Source: Apostichopus japonicus (lineage: Eukaryota > Echinodermata > Holothuroidea > Aspidochirotida > Stichopodidae). Taken from it: 64,000 nucleotides of DNA. The notes beneath the pieces were generated by a model, which saw only the letters and a program-made list of their open reading frames with translations, ran no database searches and had not been told where the DNA came from. Shown piece by piece: positions 26,801 to 37,469 of this stretch (positions are counted from its first letter, which is position 1; every line of letters starts with the position of its first letter). Where the stretch lies: positions 8,882,001 through 8,946,000 of the forward strand of contig NC_092572.1 of the NCBI RefSeq assembly GCF_037975245.1, in the 5' to 3' direction. The position numbers were made by a program, and so were the translations under genes.

Positions 26801-29800
26801 CTAACACGTATTTCAGAAGGTGTTATCTTCCAAAGATGGATGGGGACGTTTACCAAGTCGCAAGGTCGAAAGGAGTATATAACGATTTCTCTGCGGAACG
26901 GTATGAAACATTATTTGAAATTAGAACACATGCAATGAGTGTTATTTTTAGTTAAAACTCAACCAAAATTTATTTTAGGTGGTGCTTGAACATCTTGATT
27001 CCTGTATTATGGAAATTGCTTACCACCTGCTTCCAAGAAAAGAAAAAATATGAAATGTTAGTTGTTATCCCCTCAAATAATTCAATTTGATATTTCCATT
27101 GTTTAATTTACATTACACTTTCAGTACCTTTTATAGCTGCATTATTGCCTGGGTATGTCTTTCATGCAGATACAATAAACCAATCAAGATACAATTGGGA
27201 GATGTTTGCAAAGAAAATTATTGAACTTCCTGGTTGTCGACATATTGCTGAATGCGTAGGACTTTGCCTGGACGGCGGTAATATGTCTATCTATCTAGCA
27301 TGTTCTTTAATGTCATATAATAATAGCCTCGTAACACCTGCTAAATACTTTGAAATAAGATGGGACATTTCGGCTATGGCTCAGTCTGTTTTGAAAACCT
27401 CTTACTGTGATTGCTGGGGTTAACCTGAACTGGATCGATCTGGATCGAACTGGATCGATAGTTATATACCTAATCGGCATCAATATATCTCTTACAAAAA
27501 CACTTATTCTCATCTTGCAGAAATTCAATGTGGTGTTCCACAAGGCTCAATTCTAGGCCCTTTACTGTTTATTATATATGTCAATGACATCTACCACGTT
27601 TCAGAAATCGCAAACATTACGTTATTTGCCGACGACACAAACATTTTTTTTCGAATCAAATGAAAATTAAAATTCATTTCATATTAAAGTGTCTCTGAAT
27701 TAAATAAATTTAATGACTGGTTTGCCTCTAATAAGCTATCGCTTAACATTGGCAAAACGAATTATATTGTTTTTAATACATCCCGATCAGCTGGGATAAA
27801 GAAATTTTTATGGGAGGTGAAACTCTCAAATAAGTATTTTCTAATAAATGTTTAGGTGTACATATTGATCATAAACTTTCATGTGAAAATATCATATAAT
27901 TGATTTATTGTCGAAAGGTTTAATTTGGTTTTAAGTTGTTTCTTCTCTTTTCTTTCTTCAGGGAGTCTTCTACATTGTTAAGCTATTGTATGCTTTATAG
28001 AAGACTTCCTTTCACATTGTATATTTGCACGTGAAAAAACCAAATAAATCAAATCAAATCAATTCAAAACCTACATGTGTAAGAAACAACTAACTACAAG
28101 AAGACCTTCAACGACCTTCGTGACATTGCTTAAAATGTAAATGTTACATACAACTGTTAATCGCTTACTTAAGTTACATAACAAGCGATACGTCCCACTT
28201 CGAGCTCGCCGAAGCAAAGAAATTTTCCCTTCCACATGATAGCTGATGGTTATTGATATCAGGAATTTGTAAATTTCGATACCATGACCCCATGAGGTCT
28301 TTCGGTAGAAGAGTGGAAAGTTTAGCATAGTACTTTGTCCGCCTTATTCCTAAAATCCGTCCTCTCAATCTTAACGTTACCATCATTGTGTTGTATAAAT
28401 ACGATAAATGTCAATCTATCTCAGGATGATCAGCCTTTAAGAAAAGAAAAAGAAATCTTTACCTCAAACCATAGATCAGAGCCATACGCAGCTCGATTAA
28501 GACACATAACATTTTTCAATCGAAGTTATTTGTAATTCATGTCACTTTTGTGATGTGATAATGGAAACCTCGTCACAACTGCCAACATTTACTATAGTGC
28601 TGGTGCCATCATGACAGTTATCTTGTATTATTATTTTTTTTTTGCAGTCCAATTAATCATGTAATCTCTCTTGTGACTGTCATCTGTATTACCTTATATT
28701 ATTATCTGGTTTTTGCTCTTATACCTACTTTGGAGAATGCATAGAGAACATAAACTGAACTGAGCTGAACAGTGTTCACAGTAAAAAAAAAGTAACCAAG
28801 TACGTCGTTTGGTCACGGAACAAGTGAGCTAAACACCACTAACAAATCTTTCATTGAAGTAATTTGTACCCACCACAAACTGGGCAGTCTTTGTTTTTGT
28901 CATCCCTTCTTCTACAGATAAATTACTAGTACTACAAACATATTCACATTCGGTGGATCTTCACAGCTATCTGTCGGAGGATAACAACGCTGATGAAAGC
29001 AACTTAATTTCACGTCGACTACAGTTAGCCTCTCAAATACTACTGGGGATGGAATTTCTTGTGTCACATGGACTATGTTATGTACTTTGTTGTCGGTGTT
29101 AATGTATCGGTTACAATTTTAGGGCTTAATAAGAAACAGTTTACTTCATATCTTATTTAATAATGGGAACATTTGCAATGTTCATACATTGTAGTGTATC
29201 ATGGATAACTGCAATGCTTTGTAGTAGGCAGAAAATTGACATATTCAACGTATTCAACGTCGTCTTCACCGTCATTATCATTATCCTGATCTCCATGCAC
29301 CTTTCTCTCCATATCCCTCTCTGTATCTGTCTCTTTGTCTTTTTGTAGCTTGCTCATCCCGGTTTGACTACCAAGAAGATTCGAATGACTGAGGAGAAGG
29401 TTTGCCAACTATATGACTTTTGTCACAGAGAAGAAGCTTCGCGGGTATTGGAGGACATGAAGAAAGAAGTAATTAAACTTATAACTTGTTATACTTGGCA
29501 AAAAGAGCAACACATTATCAATGAACTTACTTGTATTCGTATGCAAAGCAGTGGTGTATCAAAGAGCAAGGGGCCACGTGGGGAATCCACATTCACCCTA
29601 GCCAATGCGTTTCAACAGCTTATACGGCCGGCGGCCGGTCTTGATGTAAGGCTTAATGTAATACTAGGGTAAAGGCAGTTGGCAGTTAATTTGTTTGTCT
29701 ACTGGAAAATATTTGTTAATGATTTATAGACATGACATAAACACACTAACACTCATTCAAGTATTCATGCAAAAACACGACTAAAAGTTGTGATGCACTT

Positions 29801-31825
29801 GCTAAACGTGTTTAGACTAACCTTCGGGCCCCGAACACGGGGACCCCGGTTCATTCAATCACCTGGACAGCCTATTGGTACCCTACTAGTATTCCTTTAA
29901 TATTGTCTTATTTTCAATTTACTTTAAAGGACGGATTCAGCAGTATTTGTCACTCACCGGAAGCACTCGCAAGAAATGAACATGATTTAGGAAGTGACGT
30001 ATGGTACACTGCATTTACAATCTGGGAAGTCCTATATACGAGTAAGTTATTTGAGTAACTCATGGCTGGAAGTGTTGTTACAAGTATTAATTTAAACGTC
30101 GAATGTATTCTTGAACTACAAAAAGACCCAAGGTATCAAATGGCTCGGTCACGGGCAAATCCCAACTGTTTTGCCGAGTAATGAATGTAAAACTCTATAG
30201 GTTGAAGAAGTTTGTACAACTCTAGCATGAAACTAAATCGGAATTAAACTATGCCGTAAATGCTAGGTAAAACGGAGTTTGGGGAGAATTCTTTGGCATA
30301 TGTACTTACATTTATACATTGAGGCTACCGTCTGGATCTAATTTTGTGAACATTTCAATTGACGCCAGTATTTTGCATGTATTGATGAATGGATTATTGA
30401 GTATTGAAAATATGCAACAGTGGAAAGTGTCTTTGCTGGGTTTTCATGTATGATATTATTTAAAAAATGTTGAAATAACCATCTTAGGTTTCATTTTATG
30501 GCTTGCAAGACAACAAATACGAAGTGCCATGATAAATATTTTTTTCAGATGATACCATCAGCACTGAGATTGACGCCACCTATGCAAAAGCCATCATTGT
30601 TCACGAGGACAAAATGCCATGCTTCACAAAGCCACCGTTTTGTCCGGAACCGCTGTGAGTATTGACACAATAGAGATATTTATATAAGTGATAATTATAT
30701 CTAATAATCAGCAATAAACTAAATTAACTCTTGAAATGATCCGAGTAGCCATGAACAATTTCCACAAAGATAAAACTTTTTGAAGAGAAACTATATTACA
30801 TAATGTTATTATTTTGGGATCACATCATTTTGAGCGACGGAAATAAATCACGGGGCACCGACAACCTTGTTCTTCCTCTGAATACCCGTTTGTTATCATT
30901 TCCTGATGTGGGTTCCTCCGAAGGCTAAGTGTTTAATAGTTTTCTATAATCTTTGTTTGCTGCAGTATTTAGTTTGGAGTAAGGAGTAAATTTATTAGTT
31001 TTATTATTAATTTCATTTGACATAGCAATTCATTACTCGTTACAGGTGAGCAATATATTTGTAGCATCCACATTGTAGCGTGGCCTAAAGCTATACTGTT
31101 GAAATCAAGCACATGATAAGTTACTTCGAGACGCTAGAAAATAACGGCATAAATATGTACACTCAACTGCATGTGTATATTGCATATATGACTTTCGTTC
31201 GTTGCACATGCAAATATAGCTGAGAGTGTATATTCCATTGTAATGTTTTAGTAAGTTATTTCATCCTATCCATGTATTAACAGGTTTGCTATTTTAACGG
31301 ATTGCTGGAAATTGAAGTCATCTGAACCGCCTTTGTTTTCCAAGTTAAGATCAGTTTTTCAGGATGAAGGCGCTCTTTCTTTGGTGAGTAAAATATCCAG
31401 CTGCTAGGGAAAACATGATGATGTAACAAACAATAGTTAGATATGTGTCATTTCTTTAAGCTCGATGAGGGTGACAGTAAGTTTATATTCTCACTGAGCA
31501 TTTCTGTGCTTTACACCCATACAACACACCACGTAAATTAAATATTTGTATTCCCTGTAGTTCTTTTTTGGGGAGGGGGTGGAGTTGTGTGTGTTCTTTG
31601 CTGATGCATGGTCTCCGTTTGATATGTGCAATTTAGAACTTGATGTGTTATCTAATGATAACTTGATAGCATACTTTAGGAGCTTGCTACTGTTATCATG
31701 TTAATCTTCAATGTCTATATTTTCAGACGGATCATCTCCCAGAACTTCTTGCAGTGCCGAGTGATGACGACGTTAGTTCTGCTAACTCGTACGAATCCAT
31801 GAAAGGGCACACCCGTTGTACATGA
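19918..31825 (+). CDS. Gene A: Ig-domain receptor pseudo-tyrosine-kinase (18 exons, 867 aa predicted)
   Basis: Exons: 19918-20014, 20321-20602, 20985-21296, 21654-21956, 22322-22645, 22805-22909, 23705-23729, 23978-24015, 24201-24234, 24979-25040, 26733-26900, 27125-27277, 28918-29081, 29349-29468, 29930-30041, 30549-30654, 31284-31383, 31727-31825. All have GT-AG borders, and phases add up to 868 codons with stop. Order: signal peptide (1-32), four Ig-like domains (about 33-439), one membrane span (about 449-471), juxtamembrane region, kinase-like domain (about 540-835), short tail. The kinase fold is recognisable (LQLASQILLGMEFL, GSDVW, SPEA), but the beta-3 Lys position is Ser580, HRD is HPG (692-694), and DFG is DFC (712-714). 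So it is probably a catalytically dead surface receptor that signals by binding partners. The weak point is the donor of exon 13. The orthologue is unknown to me. Confidence 0.75.
20321..22645 (+). CDS. Gene A exons 2-5: four Ig-like domains
   Basis: Each exon is one domain and each intron is phase 1, the classic Ig exon-shuffling pattern. Domain 1 has Cys-Trp-Cys spacing (LILKCDV, VWKWE, GRYVCKD). Domain 2 has YNVTCKV, MTWTV and IFNCTSS. Domain 3 is the most diverged, with LIKCQPV and IWIRCSL. Domain 4 has LVIQCIAF, VFLWTTS and VLSCTHQ. Several N-x-S/T sites fit an extracellular location. The ligand is not predictable from sequence. Confidence 0.75.
22805..25040 (+). CDS. Gene A exons 6-10: membrane span and juxtamembrane microexons
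   Basis: Exon 6 (22805-22909) encodes the hydrophobic span LLAISLIVSSVAAVFVIAMC, followed by the stop-transfer residues RRVK. Four small exons of 25, 38, 34 and 62 bp then encode a basic/proline-containing linker (TGRRPPR, KLPEKPSKQ). None of the four is a multiple of three, so skipping any single one shifts the frame before the kinase. The intron 25041-26732 contains nothing I recognise. Confidence 0.65.
23817..23868. repeat. (TA)n microsatellite in gene A intron
   Basis: About 26 uninterrupted TA units between exons 7 and 8 of gene A. Confidence 0.95.
26733..31825 (+). CDS. Gene A exons 11-18: kinase-like domain and tail
   Basis: Exon 11 has the N-lobe, with a poor glycine loop (LLTRISEGVIFQRWMG) and KEYITISL where VAVK is expected. 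Exon 12 carries the alpha-C helix and beta-4 (NWEMFAKKIIEL, VGLCLDG), ending at donor ggcg|gtaata. Exon 13 covers hinge to alpha-E (LLVLQTYSHSVDLHSYL, RRLQLASQILLGMEFL). Exon 14 has the altered catalytic loop HPGLTTKKI and LYDFC. Exons 15-17 hold the SPEA, SDVW and CW landmarks of the C-lobe. Exon 18 ends in SYESMKG, a YxxM-type motif (Tyr857). The active-site changes are read directly; loss of catalysis is inferred from known kinase chemistry. Confidence 0.75.
27436..28070 (+). pseudogene. LINE reverse transcriptase fragment with 3' tail
   Basis: A non-LTR reverse transcriptase piece reads CGVPQGSILGPLLFIIYVND (from 27529), then LFADDTNIFF with the FADD active site. After a stop it continues with a WFASNKLSLNIGKTNYIVF-type segment (about 27700). 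It ends in a microsatellite-like tail (aaataaatcaaatcaaatca, about 28043), as seen in CR1/L2/Rex-like LINEs. It is truncated and frameshifted. It lies in the gene A intron between exons 12 and 13, same orientation. Confidence 0.8.
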
Positions 31826-31885
31826 ATAATTTCAGAAATATTAGAGCTATGTTGCATTTTATTTTAAACTGTGCTACTAAATAAT

Positions 31886-31891
31886 AATAAA
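31886..31891 (+). terminator. Probable poly(A) signal of gene A
   Basis: AATAAA lies 61 bp after the gene A stop codon at 31823-31825, a plausible short 3' UTR. Confidence 0.5.
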
Positions 31892-34550
31892 ACTTGCATG
31901 ATGTTAGATTTTTTTCGGCATAAGAGGAAAAAAAACACCACAATACTCAGCCTATTGTACAAGTAGGCTACTTTTAATAGGGAGAAATTACGTGTCTAAC
32001 CTTAGACTCATTTGGTAATTTGGGCATACGGTTCGGAGAGAACAAGTCGAGACCAATGTTTTATGTAAAGATCGATGCCAAATATATGTGAGCTATGAGT
32101 GAGCTATCCGTTTATGTGTGATCACAGAGGAAAACAATTCTCGACGATATTCCTTCCCTCACATGTGTTTAGCGATTTTAAATTCGCAAGGAATATGTGT
32201 AGGGCCTTGAGGATACTTTCTAAGTGTAATTCCTCTTTCAAATATGTAAGGAGTAAGACGAAGTAACCTTATTTTCAATGGACCACATAAGCTTATGTAT
32301 AGATAATGGCATTATATGCATATATCAAAATATTGTACTGTCCGTCAATATTTATTTATTTGAATTATTGATAGCACACTCAAACATGTAACGCAAATAC
32401 TTGAGACCAGACAGACTTTAGACTCATTGTGTTGGTAATTGGATGTCTGCCAGGTGTTTTATCACAACGTTCAATGTAACAGTTACAAGCGGCCCTATAT
32501 GGCTTTTGATAGTGCTCTGACTACTTCAGTAGATAGAGAGAGAGACTGATATTCAGCCGTGATTTCAAGAACAAGTACTAATGACTTGACGGATATCAAT
32601 TACGGCTTCAACTACCTATCAATCGAAAAGGTTCAAGAGAGTTACCAACTGAATTAATAACCCAAAGAGCAGTTATTACTTAAGGTAACGCCCTATCACA
32701 TTTTATCTGTAGCCTTTTGCCGTTATACATTATGTATCATGTTTGCGATAGAACTAAGATATACCCTTTTGGGCATTACATCGTCATTTAATGGAATGTA
32801 CTGTCAGGTACCACCGGGTGCACTGGAAGTAAAGACTCACATCTCTACAGTGTTCACATGCAGTGAGCGACGCCTTTAATTAATCACGGTGATAAATCAA
32901 GGCGATTAGAAGCAAGTCAATGGTAAAGCCTAATAAACCCGCCATATTAGTTGAGTTCCAACAAATATTGGGTCTGTGCATGCTCAACATTATATCGCTC
33001 TTAATGAGAGTAAAGAGAACTCTGAACTAAGTTTAGCTAGGTTGTTCAAATCTCTACGAATCTGTAATTTGAAAGCTAATCACTTTTAGATATTTCTTGT
33101 TCACTTTTGTATCAATTTTAGGACCCCAAAGTTACTTGTCAGAAAGAGAGATTACACCTACATTTCTCTGGAATGTATCTCGGGGCCTCAGTGGGGTACA
33201 GTGCACGGAGTCCCAGAAGCTCAAACTTCAGATATCCTTGTTCTCTCGTAGCGCATTTCAAACACAGAATGAATGCATTTTGAAGAGAGAAATAACATTT
33301 CAATTGATATTATTTCAAAGCCTGAGTCGTAGGTTCCAGGTTTTTTTTTTCCAGAAGCTGTTGGATTTTGAACCCCCTGTCCCTTTCCTCTCCCTTGGTC
33401 GCTATTATTTACTGCATAATATTTGCGGCTTGAGTTCAATAATATGATTATAAAACGAGTTGCATTTACATTGAATGTTCACATGTACGCTTCTTAAGTT
33501 GCCAGCATATGATTTAAAATGTATACTGATAATTGGAGAGATCAATGCAAGTTCACAGGAAGGTAGTTCTGATACAATATCTTCCTTGTAAAGTAGAATA
33601 CTGGTTGAATTAGTTGATGGAATAAACATGGCCATCTTGACAAAATCCATGAAACAGAATGTCATATTAACAGAAACGATAACTAAGAAGACACTTTCGA
33701 AGGGGATAAAACTGAATGCATAGTTATTGGTGTTTACGAGGATTGGAGGGCGGTCTTAGAACGTACGTTTTTATGATGTAAAAATAGCGAAACTAATGAC
33801 AATATACCTTTTTGAACCAGCGTGGTAATTGCGTGTTCCATCATAAGAAACCAAATTTGTTAATTTTCTATTGAAAACGAGCGTTACCAGCTGATGGTTA
33901 TGTTTATTTTTTGTATATTTTAAAACCTCTTTTCATATTATTAAAAGTCTCTTGTGTACATATGGTAGATAGTGCACAGTAGAAGCTCGACACTTTCGAA
34001 TATTTTAGAGGAATGCTTGTATGATACACTTTATATTTGAGGATTGTTCTATATAGAATTCTGCATGTTAATAAATAATCATTAAGTATGCATGGATATT
34101 GTTAATCTATGCTTATAGGAAGAATACTCTTATATTCATACGTTGTTGATATTGCTGTGCTACGCTCGCTTTGTCTCTAGTATGTGACTTTCTCATTCCA
34201 CTCTAAATCAATATCGCAAGCCGTGATTCAGAAAGTTATTATGCCCTGCTCTGACCAATTGCCGTTTCACAATGCTCCATTTAACGTGATCCATCGCAAT
34301 TCGCTAAACGTTCTGTGGACACTGATCACAATGTTCGAAAATCGTTAACTTGAATCACGTTACTCTCAGAGAACTGAATGCAACTCATATAATCTGTGCT
34401 CCAAACCTTAACTCTCATAAAGAACATGCCTAGAATCCAAGTCCTTTGTTGTTTATACCTATATAGAGTTTTAGTGCAAAATGTTAAAAAGAAAACGTTT
34501 AATTCGTAATAACTTGTTTATGTACTTGTTTCTTTAATGTGTGTGATGAT

Positions 34551-34628
34551 GATATATATATATATATATATGTTTATATATATATGTTTATATATATAAA
34601 TATGTTTATATATATATATATATATATA
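34551..34628. repeat. Interrupted (TA)n microsatellite
   Basis: TA runs broken by tgttta and aaatatg units. The open frame it produces is a repeat artefact. Confidence 0.95.
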
Positions 34629-35464
34629 CATACACCTATATTTATACATATCTATAACATTGATTTGAGATATTTAGCGTGCGAGATTTCATGTTATCCG
34701 TGCAAACATCAACCACCAAGCAAGCAGAACGAACAGTGTCATGGGTAATCTACTTTGCCAGTTAATGTTCTTGGTGCTATAGGATGACAGTAGGATGGCA
34801 TGAAATTTTAACAACTGTAGGTCGGATTGAGATTGGTTGGAAAATAATCGGGATTAAAGTATGCTTAGCTGTGCTTACTAAAATTATAACCGTTTTAAGT
34901 AAACTATACATTTGCACGTGTCATTTGCTTAATAATATCAGCCGTTTCAAAATTAATATAAGGAGATCGGAAGAACGATGACTAAGTTCTTTGTTATGTG
35001 GTAGATATTAAAATGAAACTGAAACTAGAAGTTGTAAAGACTTAAGTAATCAAACAAATCTTTAATCTGTGTATGATTATGCTTACAAATTGTCAATTAA
35101 AAGTTCAAAGTCCACAAACCGCCAAACGATGTTTTATTATATTGCTGTGATTTTCTTCAATGCTTATAGGGTCTATATGCTGTGCTTTTTAATCATACTA
35201 TGTTTGATCATTGGGTGTTGTTGGCCGCGTAAAGAAACGTATAGATGAAGGAATATTGTCACTTTTTTATCAAACAATCTACTCAAATCGTCGCCTGACG
35301 TGCTTTGAAGAATCATCGTCCACAGTCATCATTCCTAACACAGGTTGTATAAATACCAGTATATAAATTTCGCTTTGGTCATCATATTATAATCGTGTAC
35401 CTGATCAGCTTCAGTTTATTTTGACCATACATTTATCACTGGCACCATTAGCACATAAATATAT

Positions 35465-35626
35465 CCAATCAGCATTGAATTGCGTCATGTTTGCTGACTC
35501 ATGTTGTTCTGGTTGTCCTTCGTCATGGTGGGCTGGAAGAAAGACCTTGGTCAGAGCGCGACGAATGTGAATGCCGTAAGATGTTATCATAAAAATGATA
35601 ATCAACTATGTTTACGACGCTTAAGC
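35465..35626. repeat. Local duplication block 1, copy a
   Basis: Matches 36890-37060 with few differences. Shared strings include catgttgttctggttgtcct, gcgcgacgaatgtgaatgcc and tttacgacgcttaagc. Confidence 0.85.
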
Positions 35627-35747
35627 GACCATTAATGTGGGAGTAACCCGCAAGGGCTTATGGATTACAACTAACAGGTCGGGTGGGCTTCCAATTTAAA
35701 ATTTCAAATCAAGTTTGGAATCTTTTCAATTAAGAATGTCATTTCAG

Positions 35748-35976
35748 ATGAGAAAACCGTAGATTGCTCTCGGATGAGAAACATACCTTACTATGACCAG
35801 GCCATTTTCGAATCCGGGACTTCCCGATTGCTAAATTGTATTGCTTCAAATGCAAACGCCTTTATCCACTCGGCCACAGCACCGATAAGGGTGCTTTTGA
35901 CCAAGACATATGTTGAACTATGGCCGAGCAACTTGTTGCATTTCTACAAGGAGTTTTACATTCATGCCCTAAATTG
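35748..35976 (+). pseudogene. Ig-like pseudo-exon (N-terminal half-like)
   Basis: It starts right after an acceptor (atttcag), in the phase-1 style of the Ig exons of genes A and B. It reads DCSRMRNIPYYDQAIFESGT, then RLLNCIASNANAF, resembling the first half of an Ig domain up to the B-strand Cys. It runs into a stop without a clear donor or a proper Trp/second Cys. I read it as an exon of a lost receptor gene; it could be chance. Confidence 0.35.
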
Positions 35977-36618
35977 AAGATACTATTTTGATTGAATTAC
36001 AATGTAGGTCTATTAATCGGGGCTGTATTCGAGTCCAGCAGATTCAAGTACGAGACAAGTTAGAGTCCAACCCTGTAGTTCAACCTACGCACTATACACG
36101 TTAGCTGAGTTTTTCACGCCTGATTTCCATTCCCCTTCCTCATCCCCATTCATCGCAATCACACATGTCCACACTATCCTCATATGTTATTTTAATATGT
36201 TGATGTGTTCAGTTAAGCTTTATAGGTAGGATATGGGTATTCCATTCAGCGGTGCTCTTGCAGTCAGCGGCGCAGGAAGGGGATCAGTTTTGGCTCACCA
36301 GTGTGCGGGGTTAGGAGGGGGTACAGGCAATGCTACCCTTATTTGGTTTCCTCCGATATAAATTCAAAAGAAGCGATACACTTCAGACGTTTTAGGTCTC
36401 ATTGTGAAATTTCTTCGGAATCTCAGAGCACTCATAGAAGCTGCAACATTTCCAGATATTAGCTCATTTGCGAAGATTTTGAAATCTCAAAATGTTGTAT
36501 GACTTCAAAGGAAAAGCTCACTACATAAATGTTCTCACTGTTATTAAGTGTATGTCACTTTGCCATTACTTCAAAGTTCAATAATTTACACGCGGTTACT
36601 GAAATGATATAAATCCAA

Positions 36619-36672
36619 GCCATACGTTCACATTAAGAATAGCATTTCCAAAATAACGCACTGTCCAGGGTT
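36619..36672. repeat. Local duplication block 2, copy a
   Basis: The string agaatagcatttccaaaata within about 54 bp is repeated at 37228-37281. Copy a precedes the Ig-like pseudo-exon and copy b precedes the signal-peptide exon of gene B. Confidence 0.75.
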
Positions 36673-36701
36673 AGTTTGCATGTACATTGCCTTGCCCACA
36701 G

Positions 36702-36902
36702 GTTAACACGAAGAGAACAGGTGATGCGTCGCATAGGCACACTGTTGACCTAGAGCAAATTCACTTTGATTCCAAAGTTCTATTTACGATTGTGATGAAT
36801 CATAATATGAATAACACAGACATTGGCATTTATTGTAGTGCCCGTGCGCGCTACAATATTGGCATTACTTGCCAAGTGAACAATACCTACAATCAGCATT
36901 GA
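36702..36902 (+). pseudogene. Ig-like pseudo-exon (C-terminal half-like)
   Basis: After an acceptor (gcccacag) it encodes an Ig second-half pattern: FTIVMNHNMNNTDIGIYCSA, i.e. E-strand, Asp-x-Gly-x-Tyr-x-Cys, then a terminal stop instead of a donor. With 35748-35976 it may be a split remnant of one Ig exon. Confidence 0.45.
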
Positions 36903-37060
36903 ATTGCATCATGTTCGCTGTCTCATGTTGTTCTGGTTGTCCTTCGTTATGATGGTCTGGAAGGAAGACCTTGGTCCGAGCGCGACGAATGTGAATGCCG
37001 TAAGATAATAATATTACTCTTAATAATAATATTCAACAGTCATGTTTACGACGCTTAAGC
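36890..37060. repeat. Local duplication block 1, copy b
   Basis: Second copy of 35465-35626, lengthened by an ataat-rich insertion near 37008-37035. It begins at the end of the Ig-like pseudo-exon 36702-36902. Confidence 0.85.
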
Positions 37061-37227
37061 ATGTAGACTCTGTGCATTTGCAGTTTCAGATGCTAGCTGC
37101 GTAACCAACTTATTCTGAGCCTGTCACGGTGCTCGCAGGCGCCCTCACTTTGTAGGTACCTACATGACATACTCCCTGGTGTGCTGTCCGCCCAATCCAT
37201 GTGCTGAAATGTTAAAAAAAAAATCAT

Positions 37228-37281
37228 GCCATACGTTCGCATTTAGAATAGCATTTCCAAAATAACTCACTGTTCAGGCTT
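37228..37281. repeat. Local duplication block 2, copy b
   Basis: Second copy of 36619-36672, about 130 bp upstream of the gene B start codon. Confidence 0.75.
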
Positions 37282-37408
37282 GTATGCATTGATGAATCCA
37301 ATGTTAAAGAGACTACTTCAGTCAGCAAACGTAACATGAAATTAAGGTAACTTTCATTCTATTTTTGTATTACAACTTTTCTTTTTCTGTTTTCTTTCTC
37401 TTGCAGAA

Positions 37409-37469
37409 ATGAAGAAAGGAATCCTCATTGGGTTACTCGTTGTCGCCGTTGTTATTGACGCTGCCAACG
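37409..37469 (+). CDS. Gene B exon 1: signal peptide
   Basis: ATG at 37409 encodes [20 protein letters not shown], a compact signal peptide, ending in phase 1 at donor gttagt. An acceptor (cttgcag) lies two bases before the ATG, so at least one non-coding exon is expected upstream. The 2.9 kb intron that follows hosts the hAT-like element. Confidence 0.75.

Larger units (their letters stand above)
31892..37408. other. Region between receptor genes A and B
   Basis: No intact gene. It holds an interrupted (TA)n tract at 34551-34628, two Ig-like pseudo-exons (35748-35976 and 36702-36902) and two locally duplicated blocks. The open frame 33097-33447 has no recognisable content. The promoter and any 5' untranslated exon of gene B must lie here, because an acceptor (ttgcag) directly precedes its ATG. 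Confidence 0.5.

Noticed and set aside
33097-33447. 116-codon open frame between the receptor genes
   Set aside because: No recognisable motif and overlapping frames on the other strand; no splice or promoter context.
35411-35605. Minus-strand open frame over the duplicated block
   Set aside because: It lies in a locally duplicated non-coding block, and the second copy does not keep the frame.
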